A stretch of 64,000 bases of DNA. It comes from Calonectria ilicicola. Taxonomy: Eukaryota > Ascomycota > Sordariomycetes > Hypocreales > Nectriaceae. Below the pieces are notes generated by a model, which was not told where the DNA came from, did no database searches, and was given only the letters and a program-made list of their open reading frames with translations. The stretch lies in assembly GCA_020809705.1 (NCBI GenBank), contig CP085832.1, positions 5,206,048 to 5,270,047 of the forward strand, read 5' to 3'. Made by a program: the position numbers and the translations under genes. Positions 10,177 through 23,200 of the stretch are shown here, piece by piece; the first letter of the stretch is position 1, and each line of letters opens with the position of its first letter.

Positions 10177-13100
10177 ATGGAGGCTGAAGTTTATAGGGTT
10201 ACATTACATCATAAAAATTGTGTGATAATAGAGCGTTCCTTCGCGCATTCCAGCCATCATCTTTTCTCGCAACACTGAGATATTTTATAGGCACTTTTCC
10301 AACATACACTCCAAAAACCATTGCTCTTACACCACGTATTTCGGTTGACCAGACTTTCATGTTCAGGGCCATGATGACCCATTCTCCCGAGGTGCAGGAG
10401 GTTTTTCCTCCAAGCGAAAGGATAGTCGACATTGAGCAAGAAAGCCAAGCTGGTGATCAAATGGAAGGTGTTGATGATATTGATGATTATGTTAGCCTGG
10501 AGGCCGCCGATGAGGCATATCTTGACTTAGACAGTCAAGAGGCTTCTGAGAAGAAGGATGAGTGGGGCTCTACGAATGACGAGTTCAAGATAAAACACTT
10601 AACTGGAGATAAGAAGATGACAGGCAAGTATATCTTTTTACCGCCCCGAACAGCACACCTAAAGTCGCTATCTATTTATCCACGGATTCCAACTAACGTA
10701 GAAGGATGGCTTTAATATAGCGGAAAGGTTCATCTCGAAGACGAATGCGCCCGAATTCAACGCCACAGAAGCCCTAAGGATGCTTCAATTGCGATACACG
10801 ATGAACTATGGATCGCGAAGCTCTGGCTCGGGACCCGCAAGTAGCAACGACAAATACTATCCTATATTCCACCTCGACATGATAAGCATAGTTGGGCGTC
10901 CTCTCTGCCCGATTACGAACCAAGGCGGATTTTTCGACAATGTGACCTTTGCACTGAGGCACTGGCAGGCACCTTACAGCTCCAAGCATGCAGCAAACAG
11001 TCTCCCGTTTGACCTCACCCGGCGGACCTTTCGAATTGGCACAGGAGCATCACGAGAGGTGTGGTTTATCGTCATGCACCCAGTAGAGATCGATATTATC
11101 GAGGACCCGTCCTTGAACGGGCACCGACATCATAAGCAAAAGCAAAGGGCTTCGGATTATCATGGCACAGCTATGCAACAACATCATGCCGAGGCGCTTG
11201 CATCTTACATTGTGCAGAACATCTTCCAAGATGGAGATTTGCTAGGGAAGGGGTAGAGCCACTGTGGCAGCTCAGTGGGAAGGAATCCCAAACCCTATCC
11301 TATGATAAGTGGGCCATCTTCCAAGCTTTATTTATGGAAAGATGGGACACGTTTTCCCAACAACACAGTTACGACGGGTTCTGGAGGCTCCATCGCCCGG
11401 CTTTTCATGCTTTCGACCATGGGGCTAATATAGAGATCAAGGTGGATGGATTGCTTCATGAGCTTCCTCGGGAGACTCGCCTTCGCGCTGAGAGCGAGAA
11501 TGTAGATAGCGATAGCGACAGCGACAGCGACGAGGATGACAGCGATGGCAGTAGTGATCGCAATGTCGACAATGATAACATCATCAACATTGCTGATGGC
11601 GATAACGACGATCTCAGCTCTGTCAGTGGTCGAAGCAATGGCGAAGGGGAGCCCGATGCAGAGGAACGAGGACTGTTTGTGGAGGAACACATGGATGGCG
11701 ATCGCGACGAAGCTCAAGCGCTCGATGGCATCGAATCACCCAGTAACCGGCCGGCCGAGCTAATTGATGCGCACTGGGCTTTGCCTAGCGATGGGCTCGA
11801 GAAATTGCGAGCAGAACTGGAGCAAAAGTATAACCTAGCCCACATTGACCAGATCTCATATGCTCTTGCTACCGATCTCAACTGCATTCATGTCCAGTCC
11901 TCGGGCGAAGAAGAAACCGCGTGCCTGCTGGCAGACCGTAGCAAGGTGGCCGAGGAATACCACAGCACGAGAGATGTCAATTTCTATCCTCTCGGATTCC
12001 ATCGTCGCTATGGCAACTTCACGTCCCTTATGCCCCCGAGGTTCCTGATGAACCTTTGCAGAGTGATGCAGGAAAATGCAAGCGTCTTGAACGACGGGGC
12101 TCTCGTGCTTTTCTTCGGCTTCTTTCAAGCGTACTCGAACATCAAGCGGTCGATCCGTAGCCGACCAGACGAACTGTTAGCCGCGCGCGGGTTTGCTACC
12201 GCTGCCCTGACCTTGCCACCTTCAGAGGCCCGATTGGGCGGCTCAAGAATCCAATCCAAGCAGCAGCGACTATTGAGTAGAGTCCGCGGCGAGTTCACGC
12301 CGGACCGGCCGGCTTCATCAACCCCGTTCGCACGCGAGAGGCAACAGATCAGCACAGCCATAGCCCAGGACCAGGTTGCCTTTCGCATGGAGCAGGTGGT
12401 CACTGTCAAGGCATCCAAACTCGTGTCTGGGCGGCGGCATTTCTACACCATCCTTCAGCCCATTTTCCAGCTGATGCTGTTCTTTCTCAAGGACACAACG
12501 CTTTACACGCGACTGTTACGGAGATTCCGGCCGTCCATCTTCCCCAATGTCCTGTGTTCGTACGCGAGATTATTCGAGCTCGCCCTGGGCGAGATGGAGC
12601 GCCGCTTCCGAGCAAGTCGGGAGGACGGGTTGAACGTTGCTGAGTCCGAGAGCACCGCGATTTTGGATAGGTTAGGTCATCTGTGCTTCACCGGGAGCCC
12701 CAGGATATTACCCAACACTGTGTTTGGCCCTCTTGTCACGATGGAGAGCATCGAGGTGGGTGGGTGGCCGTTTGTCTCGCCAGAGATGCTCGAGTTCGGT
12801 GAATCAAACAGCACGATGAACACAAGGCGGTGGCCGCGGACATCTGACAACCGACCCATCCTGCTCCATGTGGCTGCGCTGGCGTATCATTACGGAGCAG
12901 CAATAGGGGCCAACCGACACAGTCAGCTCTGGTTCAGCAAGCTCGGGGGAACTAAGGGTTTGCGGGATATCTCAGTGGCTTCCGACTTCCTAAAAGAGGT
13001 ATTCGCTCATCTATGGGTACCGCAGATGAGGATCTTCATGGCAACTCAGCTTCGGCGTCAACTGAGCCACGGTGCTCGCGAAAACAAGGGCATGGGTGTG

Positions 13101-14475
13101 AGTGGTACGCAGCGGCATTTAGAGCGGCTTCAGATCAGACTAGAGGCGTGGGAAAGCTGCGATGAGCCTTTTAGCAACCAGTTAAGTTCCCTCCTTGTGA
13201 TTTGCCTAGCTTTGAAAATGGCTATTAGAAGGCTCATTCTTCCCCCCACCTGTGATACAGGCAATACGAAAAGCTGTTCTTCGACCGGTCCACCAACCAC
13301 TCAAATATACTATCTCCTAAAGCCACATCAAGAAAAACACGGCACGATTTTGCACAAGAAATTTACAATGCATGTCATAATCCCAAGATATCGGCCAGCA
13401 GAGGGCTCTCGGCGATCAATGCCACCTGGGCTCTGGTCTTGCGGGCCGCTATCCAGCACACGAGCGAAGACGATATACCGTGGCAAGATTGGGTTACCGG
13501 GCTGGCAACGGCCATTGCTTCCGTCGGGATTGAATGGGTGCCCGGGTCGCATGGGCAAAGCCTGACCTCTCGACGTATTATTCAGCTTATTGGGAATGTC
13601 GAGAGAACCATGCACATCCCGGCTGCCCGGCCCGGGAGCTTGAAGCGAAACGCCATCATAGCCGCGCAAGAGATGGAGCAACTCAACCAGCCAACCAAAA
13701 GAGCTCGCAGGCATATAATCGATTTTGGCTGTCATATTCCGTTTGCTCGAGTCCCGAAGCGAGTACAGGACGGGTTTGAGAAGCTGGAGAAGCAATATCC
13801 AAAGGCAAAGGATAAGCCGGTGCGGAATCATTACCGACTTGCTTACAACTGCCTGATAGAGAGCCTGGGGAATGCCCGATGCGACTTAATGCTCATTTTG
13901 GTGCTAACCCTTGCCTCATCGACAGAGACTCCAATCATAGCCAAGGGCCAGGACAAATTTACGATATGGCAAAGGCGTGACCCGGACATGTATGCAGCCA
14001 CAATGGTCACACGGATGCTATGGTTTATGAAGCCTGAGATATTTCCATGGGAAGTAGAGAAGAAGGGGTGATGTGCATCAAGGATTTGACACCGAAGATT
14101 GGTATGTACAACACAACACAATACTTCTTCCACCCGTCCTAGCCATTCACTCGCCTATATACTTGTATATTTTACCTGCTTGCCCCGGGTAAGATAAGAT
14201 AAGGCAAATGTTAAGAGAACCAGCGCCTTGACTAATGACTGAGTAGAACATACAAAGGTGAGCAACCGCGTTTTGCAAAAGGTAGGATGGATCTATGTTA
14301 CAAGTAAACAGTTTCGAAATACAGGAGCAAAGCTCAGATCTGACGAGGAGCTGCATGCCTTGCGAAAAAGCTGGTTTCTTGCATGAAGAACCCCGAAGTC
14401 TTTATCTCTCTAGTCTTTCACAGTACGGATAAGGTTTGGGTAGATCGGTGTAGGTCAATTATTAATAGAAGGTAG
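10177..14475 (+). pseudogene. U10 large orphan protein gene, copy A
   Basis: Proposed exons: 10177-10219, 10291-10623, 10721-13180, 13261-14101, 14247-14475. The intron at 10624 uses a GC donor in the consensus AG|GCAAGT and ends CTAAC...TATAG. Those at 13181 (GTTAAG) and 14102 (GTATGT) are conventional. The first exon is the least certain, and ATG 10359 is the fallback start. The product would be about 1,300 residues with no domain I recognise. Visible are an acidic Ser/Asp tract (about 11500-11590), a hydrophobic helical middle, and a basic KRARRH near the C-terminus suggesting nuclear location. Copy A lacks one G at about 11248, one A in the last exon, and has G4 before TGA at 14069, where copy C has G5 and reads on. 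It is probably co-functional with the ParB-like gene. Confidence 0.6.
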
Positions 14476-15115
14476 TGTTTTATTTAGATTTTAGTAGTTG
14501 ATTTATTGTAACATACCAATATTTACTTATATTTATCTTTGCCACTCTCGTTGCTAACTAGTGTAAAGATGTGCTCCTAAACGTGATCTTTAAGTTGACT
14601 AGGAAAGTAAAATGGCACTTTCCCAATATATTATTGCCTATATTATCAATTGGTTAGGATAGTGACAGACTTATAATAAACTTTCATTAGCTAAGACAGC
14701 TATTGTATTATATTGGAAGATAGAGGCAAGCAGGGGGCCGAGCTTGTAAGCATACTGACCAGGTGGACAGTATAGGAAACGGATGCGGGGCGATTGCTGT
14801 GATCAATATTAGATGAAAGCTGCAGTGCCGGTCAGCAACAACGCTTATAGACTAATCAATCCAGCTCCACCAAGCAATATCGGTCCCCAGCGTCACAAAG
14901 ATTGCATTCGGATTCAAGCAACAACGTTGATCTGTTTAGGTTCCAGTAAATGCTTTCTTCAACTATAACACGACCCAAACACATAAAGTACTAAACTAAA
15001 ATACTAACTAACCGAAATATGCCCCCATACTCTTCAGCCGCACTTGATCAAAATCTGAGAAGGAATATGGATACTATAGAAGCCAAGTATAGGTCGATTA
15101 CCCACATATAACATA
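14476..15115 (+). other. U10-A spacer, no gene seen
   Basis: 640 bp of mixed composition between the large gene and the decayed minus-strand gene. I see no coding frame, RNA gene or repeat beyond scattered A+T-rich runs. It probably contains convergent 3' UTRs. Confidence 0.4.
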
Positions 15116-15813
15116 TTAGGTACTGTCAAGCATGCTATCTTGATTCTCAAGAGTAGACTCGGCAGCCTCAGCCGCCTTTGCGTCAATCGTCCAGGATTCC
15201 TTGGAGGGAAGCTTTCCACTTTACAGTGCACTCTAAAGCACAGCATCGATTGATTGTCTTCTCTGGTCCAGCATCAGCTCCAGCGCCAGCGCCAATCACA
15301 ACCGCAGCAAGTGAGCCAGGGTCAACACCTCGTCAAGCATTGTACGTGATGGACAGGTTAGAGCCATCATTACCCACAAATATAATATCAAGGCCAGCGA
15401 AATACTGGTTCAGCCTATTGACCAGGAAGTTGACGAGGTCAGGTCTCAGCTCGGCAGCAACAGCGATTCCGAAGATGACCGCCCAGCTAAGTGGATCCAA
15501 AAAAACATAAACTGGCTCCTGGCCCACTGCAGGCAGGGTCAGCAGCTCTGACTTCGGCGGTGCGAGAAGGCCTGCAGCCGGCGCCGTCTCCGAAATTGAC
15601 CACTTCCCAGATGTGAAATGATAACTCGTCCACCACTTGTATTTGTTTGTCGACGGTGCCGGGTTGGAGAAATTTTGGCTTGTCTCTCTAGACTTACTGC
15701 TACTATAGACCTGGCCGCTTAGATTGCCACCTTCAAGCTACTATACAATTGTTTCTTGCGGTTGATATACAGCAGAGCGGCCTGGAGGCAACTGCACGCT
15801 ATCAATAAAAATC
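15116..15813 (-). pseudogene. Decayed minus-strand gene in U10, copy A
   Basis: One minus-strand frame entering at about 15813 reads through a plausible protein interrupted only by TAG TAG (probably former CAG CAG) and one TGA, then continues after a one-base shift to TAA at 15116. Visible pieces are a polar N-terminal segment rich in Ser and Tyr, a hydrophobic stretch (WAVIFGIAVAAELRP), a short segment with VGNDGSN, an Ala/Gly-rich patch and an acidic tail. No family recognised. No ATG was found, and a 16-T run (poly-A on this strand) lies immediately upstream. The same lesions occur in all four copies, each 698 bp, so decay predates amplification of U10. It may be captured host or older element DNA. 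Confidence 0.45.
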
Positions 15814-16341
15814 TTTTTTTTTTTTTTTTGTTTTATGTAAAGGGGCAGCGGATACTTATTTATATACAATGGTTGGCTGTTAATTTATTGAATTAATGTC
15901 ATCCTTCTATTAAGGGATAATCTCTTAGTAAGATGAGCGGTTATGCAAATGCTCCTTTGCTCGAGGGGGGAGTGTGTGTGTGGGAGGAAGGGCTGAGAAA
16001 TGTGGATGGCGTGGAAGGGTCTGCTCTATTTGCAGTGTGATGACCTATAGCTACAGCCAGTTACAACTGATAGATCTATGGTGTGATTATGGTTGTGATT
16101 GTGAGGTTGGAAATTCATTTAAAGACTCTATAAATTATTATGTAGCTAGCTATAGAACCAAGTGTATCTAGTTCTTATAAATTGTTTGTTACCTATTAAG
16201 TAAAATGCTTATATATATTAACTAAAAAAGGAAGAGGCTAATATTATAAAATAAACTTAGGTATTACTACTAAGGTATACCAAGTTCTTAGATTAATTTA
16301 ATATATAGGTATGTTTCTAGTATAGTCTCTCCTAGATTATA
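15814..16341 (+). other. U10-A 3' tail, noncoding
   Basis: Starts with a 16-T run, then A+T-rich DNA with a short GT run at 15971-15981 and no supported gene. It ends CTCCTAGATTATA at the junction with copy B. Reversed, the end reads TATAATCTAGGAG, loosely similar to TAGTAGGGAG at the 5' end, too weak to call a terminal inverted repeat. Confidence 0.45.
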
Positions 16342-17431
16342 GTAGGGAGTAAACAAGAGATTCAAGGTAGGGTTACGGTTAGAAAAACGACTTATTCTAG
16401 GCTTGAAATATAATCTATCTAGGTTTCCATTCCTGGCAGACTTTTAAACCTAGGTTTGAAAGATATACTAGTCCAATTTCTAGTTAATTTTTAAACCTAG
16501 GTTTACAATACTACCCTCAATCTTATAACCTTGAATCTCCAACTATTTCTAAACCTAGGTTTAAACTATTACTAAGGTCCAGGCACTTAAGATTTAATAC
16601 ATACCTCAAGGCTATAACACCCCCTATTACGACCTGTGCAACCGGGCACACAAGACCCTATTTAATAGCTGTTATCCGTACCTGTAATTGCAAGCATTAC
16701 GATTATTGACTTATCTTTTGGCCTGACGGGCTAATTAACGTAATGGGAAGTACAGATCCTTACACCCCCTCCCCTTCTAAAATATCAGACCTACAACCAC
16801 AATAGAGACCAAATAAATCCCATCTGCCTAGCTGTATAACTACTTTGATCTCTAGAAAAAGAGCCTAGTACTGCCCGCTGTGAGTTGGCTCGCAATGACA
16901 GTGCAAGTGGTAATACCAGAAACAAAAGAGCAGATATTTACCCTTTGATTTACTTACTATTGCCAGTCGAACTATTAAGGCAAGTATAAAATAGAATAAA
17001 GTAAAGAAAACTCAGGAAAAGGAGTGAACAAGTCTTGATTTTACAGTTTCTACTCCAAGACCTCGATATTCGCGTGGCGCACGTAAGTAATCACAACACG
17101 TCGCGTCTCATTATTATGAATATCCAGATATAGTCTAGTCTGACGCGTCGCATGTTTGTTACCAATCAATTTCCATAACCTAATCACACTTGCTCTATAT
17201 GCTATGAATACCATGTCTTATATTTGCTTTGTATACTACTCTGTGGCTGACCCACTTGCTTGGGTATACCTGGTAAAATAATACATACTGGGTGGACTGG
17301 GAATTGTCTCCTGATGGCGGATAAAGTTCATTGCGAAGTGTCATCATAACTTTTCTTATATTAATCCCATTTCTCGACAAACCAGTGTACATACAACCAT
17401 TACATTATATAAGAGTACTACAAAACTCAGA
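16342..17431 (+). other. U10-B 5' leader, noncoding
   Basis: Same layout as in copy A, with a few RIP-type changes (for example ATTACG for GTTACG near 16624). No gene seen. It includes the three palindromes and a TATATAA shortly before 17432. Confidence 0.45.
16446..16562. repeat. Three AAACCTAGGTTT palindromes (U10-B)
   Basis: Perfect palindromes at 16446-16457, 16493-16504 and 16551-16562, with the same 47- and 58-bp spacing as in copy A. Confidence 0.75.
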
Positions 17432-19893
17432 ATGACCGCCAGAAAACGAACAGGGGACCACCAACCAGATCACCAGTCTGGCCGTTCCAAAAGGACCGCT
17501 AGGAACGCTCTTGGTGATACAGAATCTACCCTGGAGCTAGCTGAGCCATATCGTATTATTATAGCACGAATGCCAATCCATGCTCTTACACCTAAATGGA
17601 GTATTGATAGTGAGAATCGCCGAGTGGATCCAAAGCAAGTTCAGAGGCTCCTTAGCATCTTCAAAGAGGAAGGTATTAAACGGACCACAAGGGAGAACCA
17701 CATCTTACTCTTGACAACTCATGAAGATATATCCTTGATGAAGAGACATCTACACGTTCATCAAGAAGCGACAGTCGCTAGCTCAGGGGAAATGTTCTAC
17801 TTTGACGATTGGCTTTCTGTTCATAATGGAAAAAAAGTCGAGATAATGGCTGGCCAGCACCGAGTTCAGGCATTGCAGTTGTACGGCCAGCAATCAGAGT
17901 TTGATGAGGAAGAAATGTGGTGGACATGCAGTTTTTATGACCAAAGTAAGTCTATTTTAGATACTTACTGCACCCTATTTCTATATTAATATAAAGTATT
18001 TTTATCTATTGTATGCATGCATACTAATGCAATTTGAATATAGATACTCTACCAATGGATTTAAATATTCAGCTCCGCTTCAACCGAAAAGGCACAGTTA
18101 TGGAGGATAATCACGGCCAAATATGGACCCAGATTGTTGCTGCATCAATGATCAATGAAAAGTTGTTACACGAGGATAAGTGCGATATTCTGAAAAAGAG
18201 ATTGCGCAAGTTCTTCAGTGGAGTGGTGATGTTCAGCGAATTGCGACCATATGGAGAAATAAGCGGTGGAGGGAGAAGACTACTGAGTGGTGTAAAACCT
18301 GGCTTGGCAGAGATACCTTTAAGATCTCTTCTTGGTACTGGATGATCAGTAAAAGAATAGATGACGTAAGTTTGAGGCTGAATTCTTTCCATTACTGCAT
18401 TTATTACTAATTGTGTTTAAATTCTAGTACTGGTTCTCTGCCTTTCGAACCGTTTTGCAGACCCTTTACCAGCTACACTCAGATGCAATACAAAAGGTGT
18501 CTGGTGATGACTGGAAAGAAATGGCTAAGGCACTGCCAGCAGACCGTACAAAGAAGCAGATTCAAGAATTATTCTATCCGAGGAAGAAAAAGAGCACATC
18601 AACAAAACCTCCGAACGTCAATCAAAGTTTCTCATCGAGTTCAATGCCCAGGAGTATTGGGATGTTTATGAACGCATCATGAAAACTCCTAAACTACAGT
18701 TTCTTGACATTCACACGATCCTAGAATTATCACCAAATCAAGGCAATATCTTAGGCGATGTCATGAAGCATGTTGTATCTTGGCTGAACCCAAGCCCCAC
18801 TTCCGTGACCAATCTACGCGACAATCAGAAGCCAGCATTACGGAAGGACTTGGTCCCCGCCCTGCAACATTGCTCGGCTCAATTTGTGCGATCGAGAGAG
18901 AAGCATCTTCTATATAGCTTGCCCTTGGAAGAATCGCCTGAATCGCCTAGATCGCCGTCTGAGACCGCCTCGGCTCTCCTACAGCACGAGATAATCGATT
19001 TTACCCGACTTCACATTAAGGCCTTCAGGGCGCCGGCGATGAAGGCCTACTTAGAGCAGAGCTGGGATATTGACGGCGACAATAATACGTACGCTACACG
19101 CTTTTTAGCTGATGAGATATGGGCAGGACTATTGGGGATTGTTCGCCAATATAAAGGTGATGACTTCAAACTGGAGTGGACCTCATCCAACAACAAGGTC
19201 TGTCGTATCGACCAGCACCAAACAACACGGTCTAAGATAGCTTCCGACTATGCTCAAGACCTTACTAGTTTTCTAAAGGGTATACCTGAGTTTTCACAGC
19301 TTTTGGAGACAAGCTCTTCCTCATTTCAATCAGCATTATCCCAGTGGTTTTCTCAGCAAAACGGGCTTGGGTGGAATGCAACAGCTCTAACAGCAGCGAC
19401 AGCGACGGTCTCGAGCAGTGGACCTATCGTAGCGCCACGTGAGTATGCGGTCAACGCAGAGGCGGCTGATGTGACCGAAGGCAGGACCGGACCTAGCAGA
19501 ACCTGCAGGAGTAAAAGCCGGCCACCTGGGGATGATGATACGCACACATCAATATTAGCTCCCAACGAAAACGCAGGGATTGATGACGACAGCAGCAACA
19601 ACCAGCCTCCACGACGCCTGCTACCCTCGGCGTCAATAGGTCAGGGCCGACATATGGAGGAGGAATCGGCACCGCCACATGACCAGTCTCTAAGTCAAGC
19701 CAAAACTCGAGTAAGCTTGACAAGGGGGTTATCAGTAGGGGCCACAGAATCAACAAAAGCAACAAAAGAAACAAAAGCAATAAAAGCGAGAGGAGCAGAG
19801 CCAACATCAGCACCGACACCCACAACAATGCCATCAACATCGAGGAGGCTTCGAGCATCCTGGGCAAATGGAATACAAGCAGGTAGTAAATAG
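17432..19893 (+). pseudogene. ParB/sulfiredoxin-like protein gene, copy B
   Basis: Exons 17432-17945, 18044-18365 and 18428-19893, with the same GTAAGT/TAG introns as copy A. Unlike A and D, both exon-2 glutamine codons are intact CAG. Instead exon 2 is one base shorter in an A-run (five A at about 18194, six in A) and exon 3 is one base shorter in another A-run (about 18590). Both shift the frame. If these two single-base A-run deficits are consensus errors, this copy would encode the complete protein of about 767 residues, with GQHRVQAL intact and SEFDEEE where A has LEFDEEE. It should therefore be treated as possibly functional. The orphan gene starts 325 bp downstream on the same strand. 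Confidence 0.65.
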
Positions 19894-20218
19894 AACCGTT
19901 TTATGCGTTTTAGTATACTGGGTAATGCTTTAATGAGGACAATAGGATTACATTTGTTCAATAAGAATCTTTCATATTTTCCCTGTTGATTAGCAACTTT
20001 ACTAGCGTGTTTATTTCGCGTTTTTCTGGATTACTATTGGTAGGTGTAGAGTGATTAATGTTATTATTTGCTTATCGTTCTGGCAGGGTTATGTTTGGAC
20101 TAGAATTAGTGTGGTGATTCATGTGGTAGGATTATTTTCTTTTTCTGCTCAGCCCCTCGATACTTCTGTACTTATCCTTAAACCTCGGTTTATGATTTAT
20201 TAAAAGGAAAAAAGGAAA

Positions 20219-23200
20219 ATGGAGGCTGAAGTTTATAGGGTTACATTACATCATAAAAATTGTGTGATAATAGAGCGTTCCTTCGCGCATTCCAGCCATC
20301 ATCTTTTCTCGCAACACTGAGATATTTTATAGGCACTTTTCCAACATACACTCCAAAAACCATTGCTCTTACACCACGTATTTCGGTTGACCAGACTTTC
20401 ATGTTCAGGGCCATGATGACCCATTCTCCCGAGGTGCAGGAGGTTTTTCCTCCAAGCGAAAGGATAGTCGACATTGAGCAAGAAAGCCAAGCTGGTGATC
20501 AAATGGAAGGTGTTGATGATATTGATGATTATGTTAGCCTGGAGGCCGCCGATGAGGCATATCTTGACTTAGACAGTCAAGAGGCTTCTGAGAAGAAGGA
20601 TGAGTGGGGCTCTACGAATGACGAGTTCAAGATAAAACACTTAACTGGAGATAAGAAGATGACAGGCAAGTATATCTTTTTACCGCCCCGAACAGCACAC
20701 CTAAAGTCGCTATCTATTTATCCACGGATTCCAACTAACGTAGAAGGATGGCTTTAATATAGCGGAAAGGTTCATCTCGAAGACGAATGCGCCCGAATTC
20801 AACGCCACAGAAGCCCTAAGGATGCTTCAATTGCGATACACGATGAACTATGGATCGCGAAGCTCTGGCTCGGGACCCGCAAGTAGCAACGACAAATACT
20901 ATCCTATATTCCACCTCGACATGATAAGCATAGTTGGGCGTCCTCTCTGCCCGATTACGAACCAAGGCGGATTTTTCGACAATGTGACCTTTGCACTGAG
21001 GCACTGGCAGGCACCTTACAGCTCCAAGCATGCAGCAAACAGTCTCCCGTTTGACCTCACCCGGCGGACCTTTCGAATTGGCACAGGAGCATCACGAGAG
21101 GTGTGGTTTATCGTCATGCACCCAGTAGAGATCGATATTATCGAGGACCCGTCCTTGAACGGGCACCGACATCATAAGCAAAAGCAAAGGGCTTCGGATT
21201 ATCATGGCACAGCTATGCAACAACATCATGCCGAGGCGCTTGCATCTTACATTGTGCAGAACATCTTCCAAGATGGAGATTTGCTAGGGGAAGGGGTAGA
21301 GCCACTGTGGCAGCTCAGTGGGAAGGAATCCCAAACCCTATCCTATGATAAGTGGGCCATCTTCCAAGCTTTATTTATGGAAAGATGGGACACGTTTTCC
21401 CAACAACACAGTTACGACGGGTTCTGGAGGCTCCATCGCCCGGCTTTTCATGCTTTCGACCATGGGGCTAATATAGAGATCAAGGTGGATGGATTGCTTC
21501 ATGAGCTTCCTCGGGAGACTCGCCTTCGCGCTGAGAGCGAGAATGTAGATAGCGATAGCGACAGCGACAGCGACGAGGATGACAGCGATGGCAGTAGTGA
21601 TCGCAATGTCGACAATGATAACATCATCAACATTGCTGATGGCGATAACGACGATCTCAGCTCTGTCAGTGGTCGAAGCAATGGCGAAGGGGAGCCCGAT
21701 GCAGAGGAACGAGGACTGTTTGTGGAGGAACACATGGATGGCGATCGCGACGAAGCTCAAGCGCTCGATGGCATCGAATCACCCAGTAACCGGCCGGCCG
21801 AGCTAATTGATGCGCACTGGGCTTTGCCTAGCGATGGGCTCGAGAAATTGCGAGCAGAACTGGAGCAAAAGTATAACCTAGCCCACATTGACCAGATCTC
21901 ATATGCTCTTGCTACCGATCTCAACTGCATTCATGTCCAGTCCTCGGGCGAAGAAGAAACCGCGTGCCTGCTGGCAGACCGTAGCAAGGTGGCCGAGGAA
22001 TACCACAGCACGAGAGATGTCAATTTCTATCCTCTCGGATTCCATCGTCGCTATGGCAACTTCACGTCCCTTATGCCCCCGAGGTTCCTGATGAACCTTT
22101 GCAGAGTGATGCAGGAAAATGCAAGCGTCTTGAACGACGGGGCTCTCGTGCTTTTCTTCGGCTTCTTTCAAGCGTACTCGAACATCAAGCGGTCGATCCG
22201 TAGCCGACCAGACGAACTGTTAGCCGCGCGCGGGTTTGCTACCGCTGCCCTGACCTTGCCACCTTCAGAGGCCCGATTGGGCGGCTCAAGAATCCAATCC
22301 AAGCAGCAGCGACTATTGAGTAGAGTCCGCGGCGAGTTCACGCCGGACCGGCCGGCTTCATCAACCCCGTTCGCACGCGAGAGGCAACAGATCAGCACAG
22401 CCATAGCCCAGGACCAGGTTGCCTTTCGCATGGAGCAGGTGGTCACTGTCAAGGCATCCAAACTCGTGTCTGGGCGGCGGCATTTCTACACCATCCTTCA
22501 GCCCATTTTCCAGCTGATGCTGTTCTTTCTCAAGGACACAACGCTTTACACGCGACTGTTACGGAGATTCCGGCCGTCCATCTTCCCCAATGTCCTGTGT
22601 TCGTACGCGAGATTATTCGAGCTCGCCCTGGGCGAGATGGAGCGCCGCTTCCGAGCAAGTCGGGAGGACGGGTTGAACGTTGCTGAGTCCGAGAGCACCG
22701 CGATTTTGGATAGGTTAGGTCATCTGTGCTTCACCGGGAGCCCCAGGATATTACCCAACACTGTGTTTGGCCCTCTTGTCACGATGGAGAGCATCGAGGT
22801 GGGTGGGTGGCCGTTTGTCTCGCCAGAGATGCTCGAGTTCGGTGAATCAAACAGCACGATGAACACAAGGCGGTGGCCGCGGACATCTGACAACCGACCC
22901 ATCCTGCTCCATGTGGCTGCGCTGGCGTATCATTACGGAGCAGCAATAGGGGCCAACCGACACAGTCAGCTCTGGTTCAGCAAGCTCGGGGGAACTAAGG
23001 GTTTGCGGGATATCTCAGTGGCTTCCGACTTCCTAAAAGAGGTATTCGCTCATCTATGGGTACCGCAGATGAGGATCTTCATGGCAACTCAGCTTCGGCG
23101 TCAACTGAGCCACGGTGCTCGCGAAAACAAGGGCATGGGTGTGAGTGGTACGCAGCGGCATTTAGAGCGGCTTCAGATCAGACTAGAGGCGTGGGAAAGC

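Larger units (their letters stand above)
6299..16341 (+). mobile_element. U10 element, copy A
   Basis: A full-length 10,043-bp copy of an unrecognised multi-copy element. It starts GTAGGGAGTAAAC, always preceded by ATA in all four copies, and ends ...CTCCTAGATTATA, where copy B begins at once. Contents in order: palindrome-bearing leader, ParB-like gene, large orphan gene, spacer, decayed minus-strand gene, A+T-rich tail. Clear terminal inverted or long terminal repeats are absent. ATA on both sides could be a 3-bp target duplication or part of the terminus. Coding potential is damaged by two nonsense codons and homopolymer frameshifts. Confidence 0.8.

Noticed and set aside
15178..15510. Plus-strand 110-codon ORF near the U10 3' end
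   Set aside because: The minus strand reads as a more protein-like decayed gene across the same DNA.
6299..16341. Starship element with a DUF3435 captain
   Set aside because: The first gene is ParB-like and I found no tyrosine-recombinase signature. The 10-kb size is also small for a Starship.
6299..16341. Terminal inverted repeats of U10
   Set aside because: The ends share only a loose TAGG(G)AG resemblance. No alignment of useful length.
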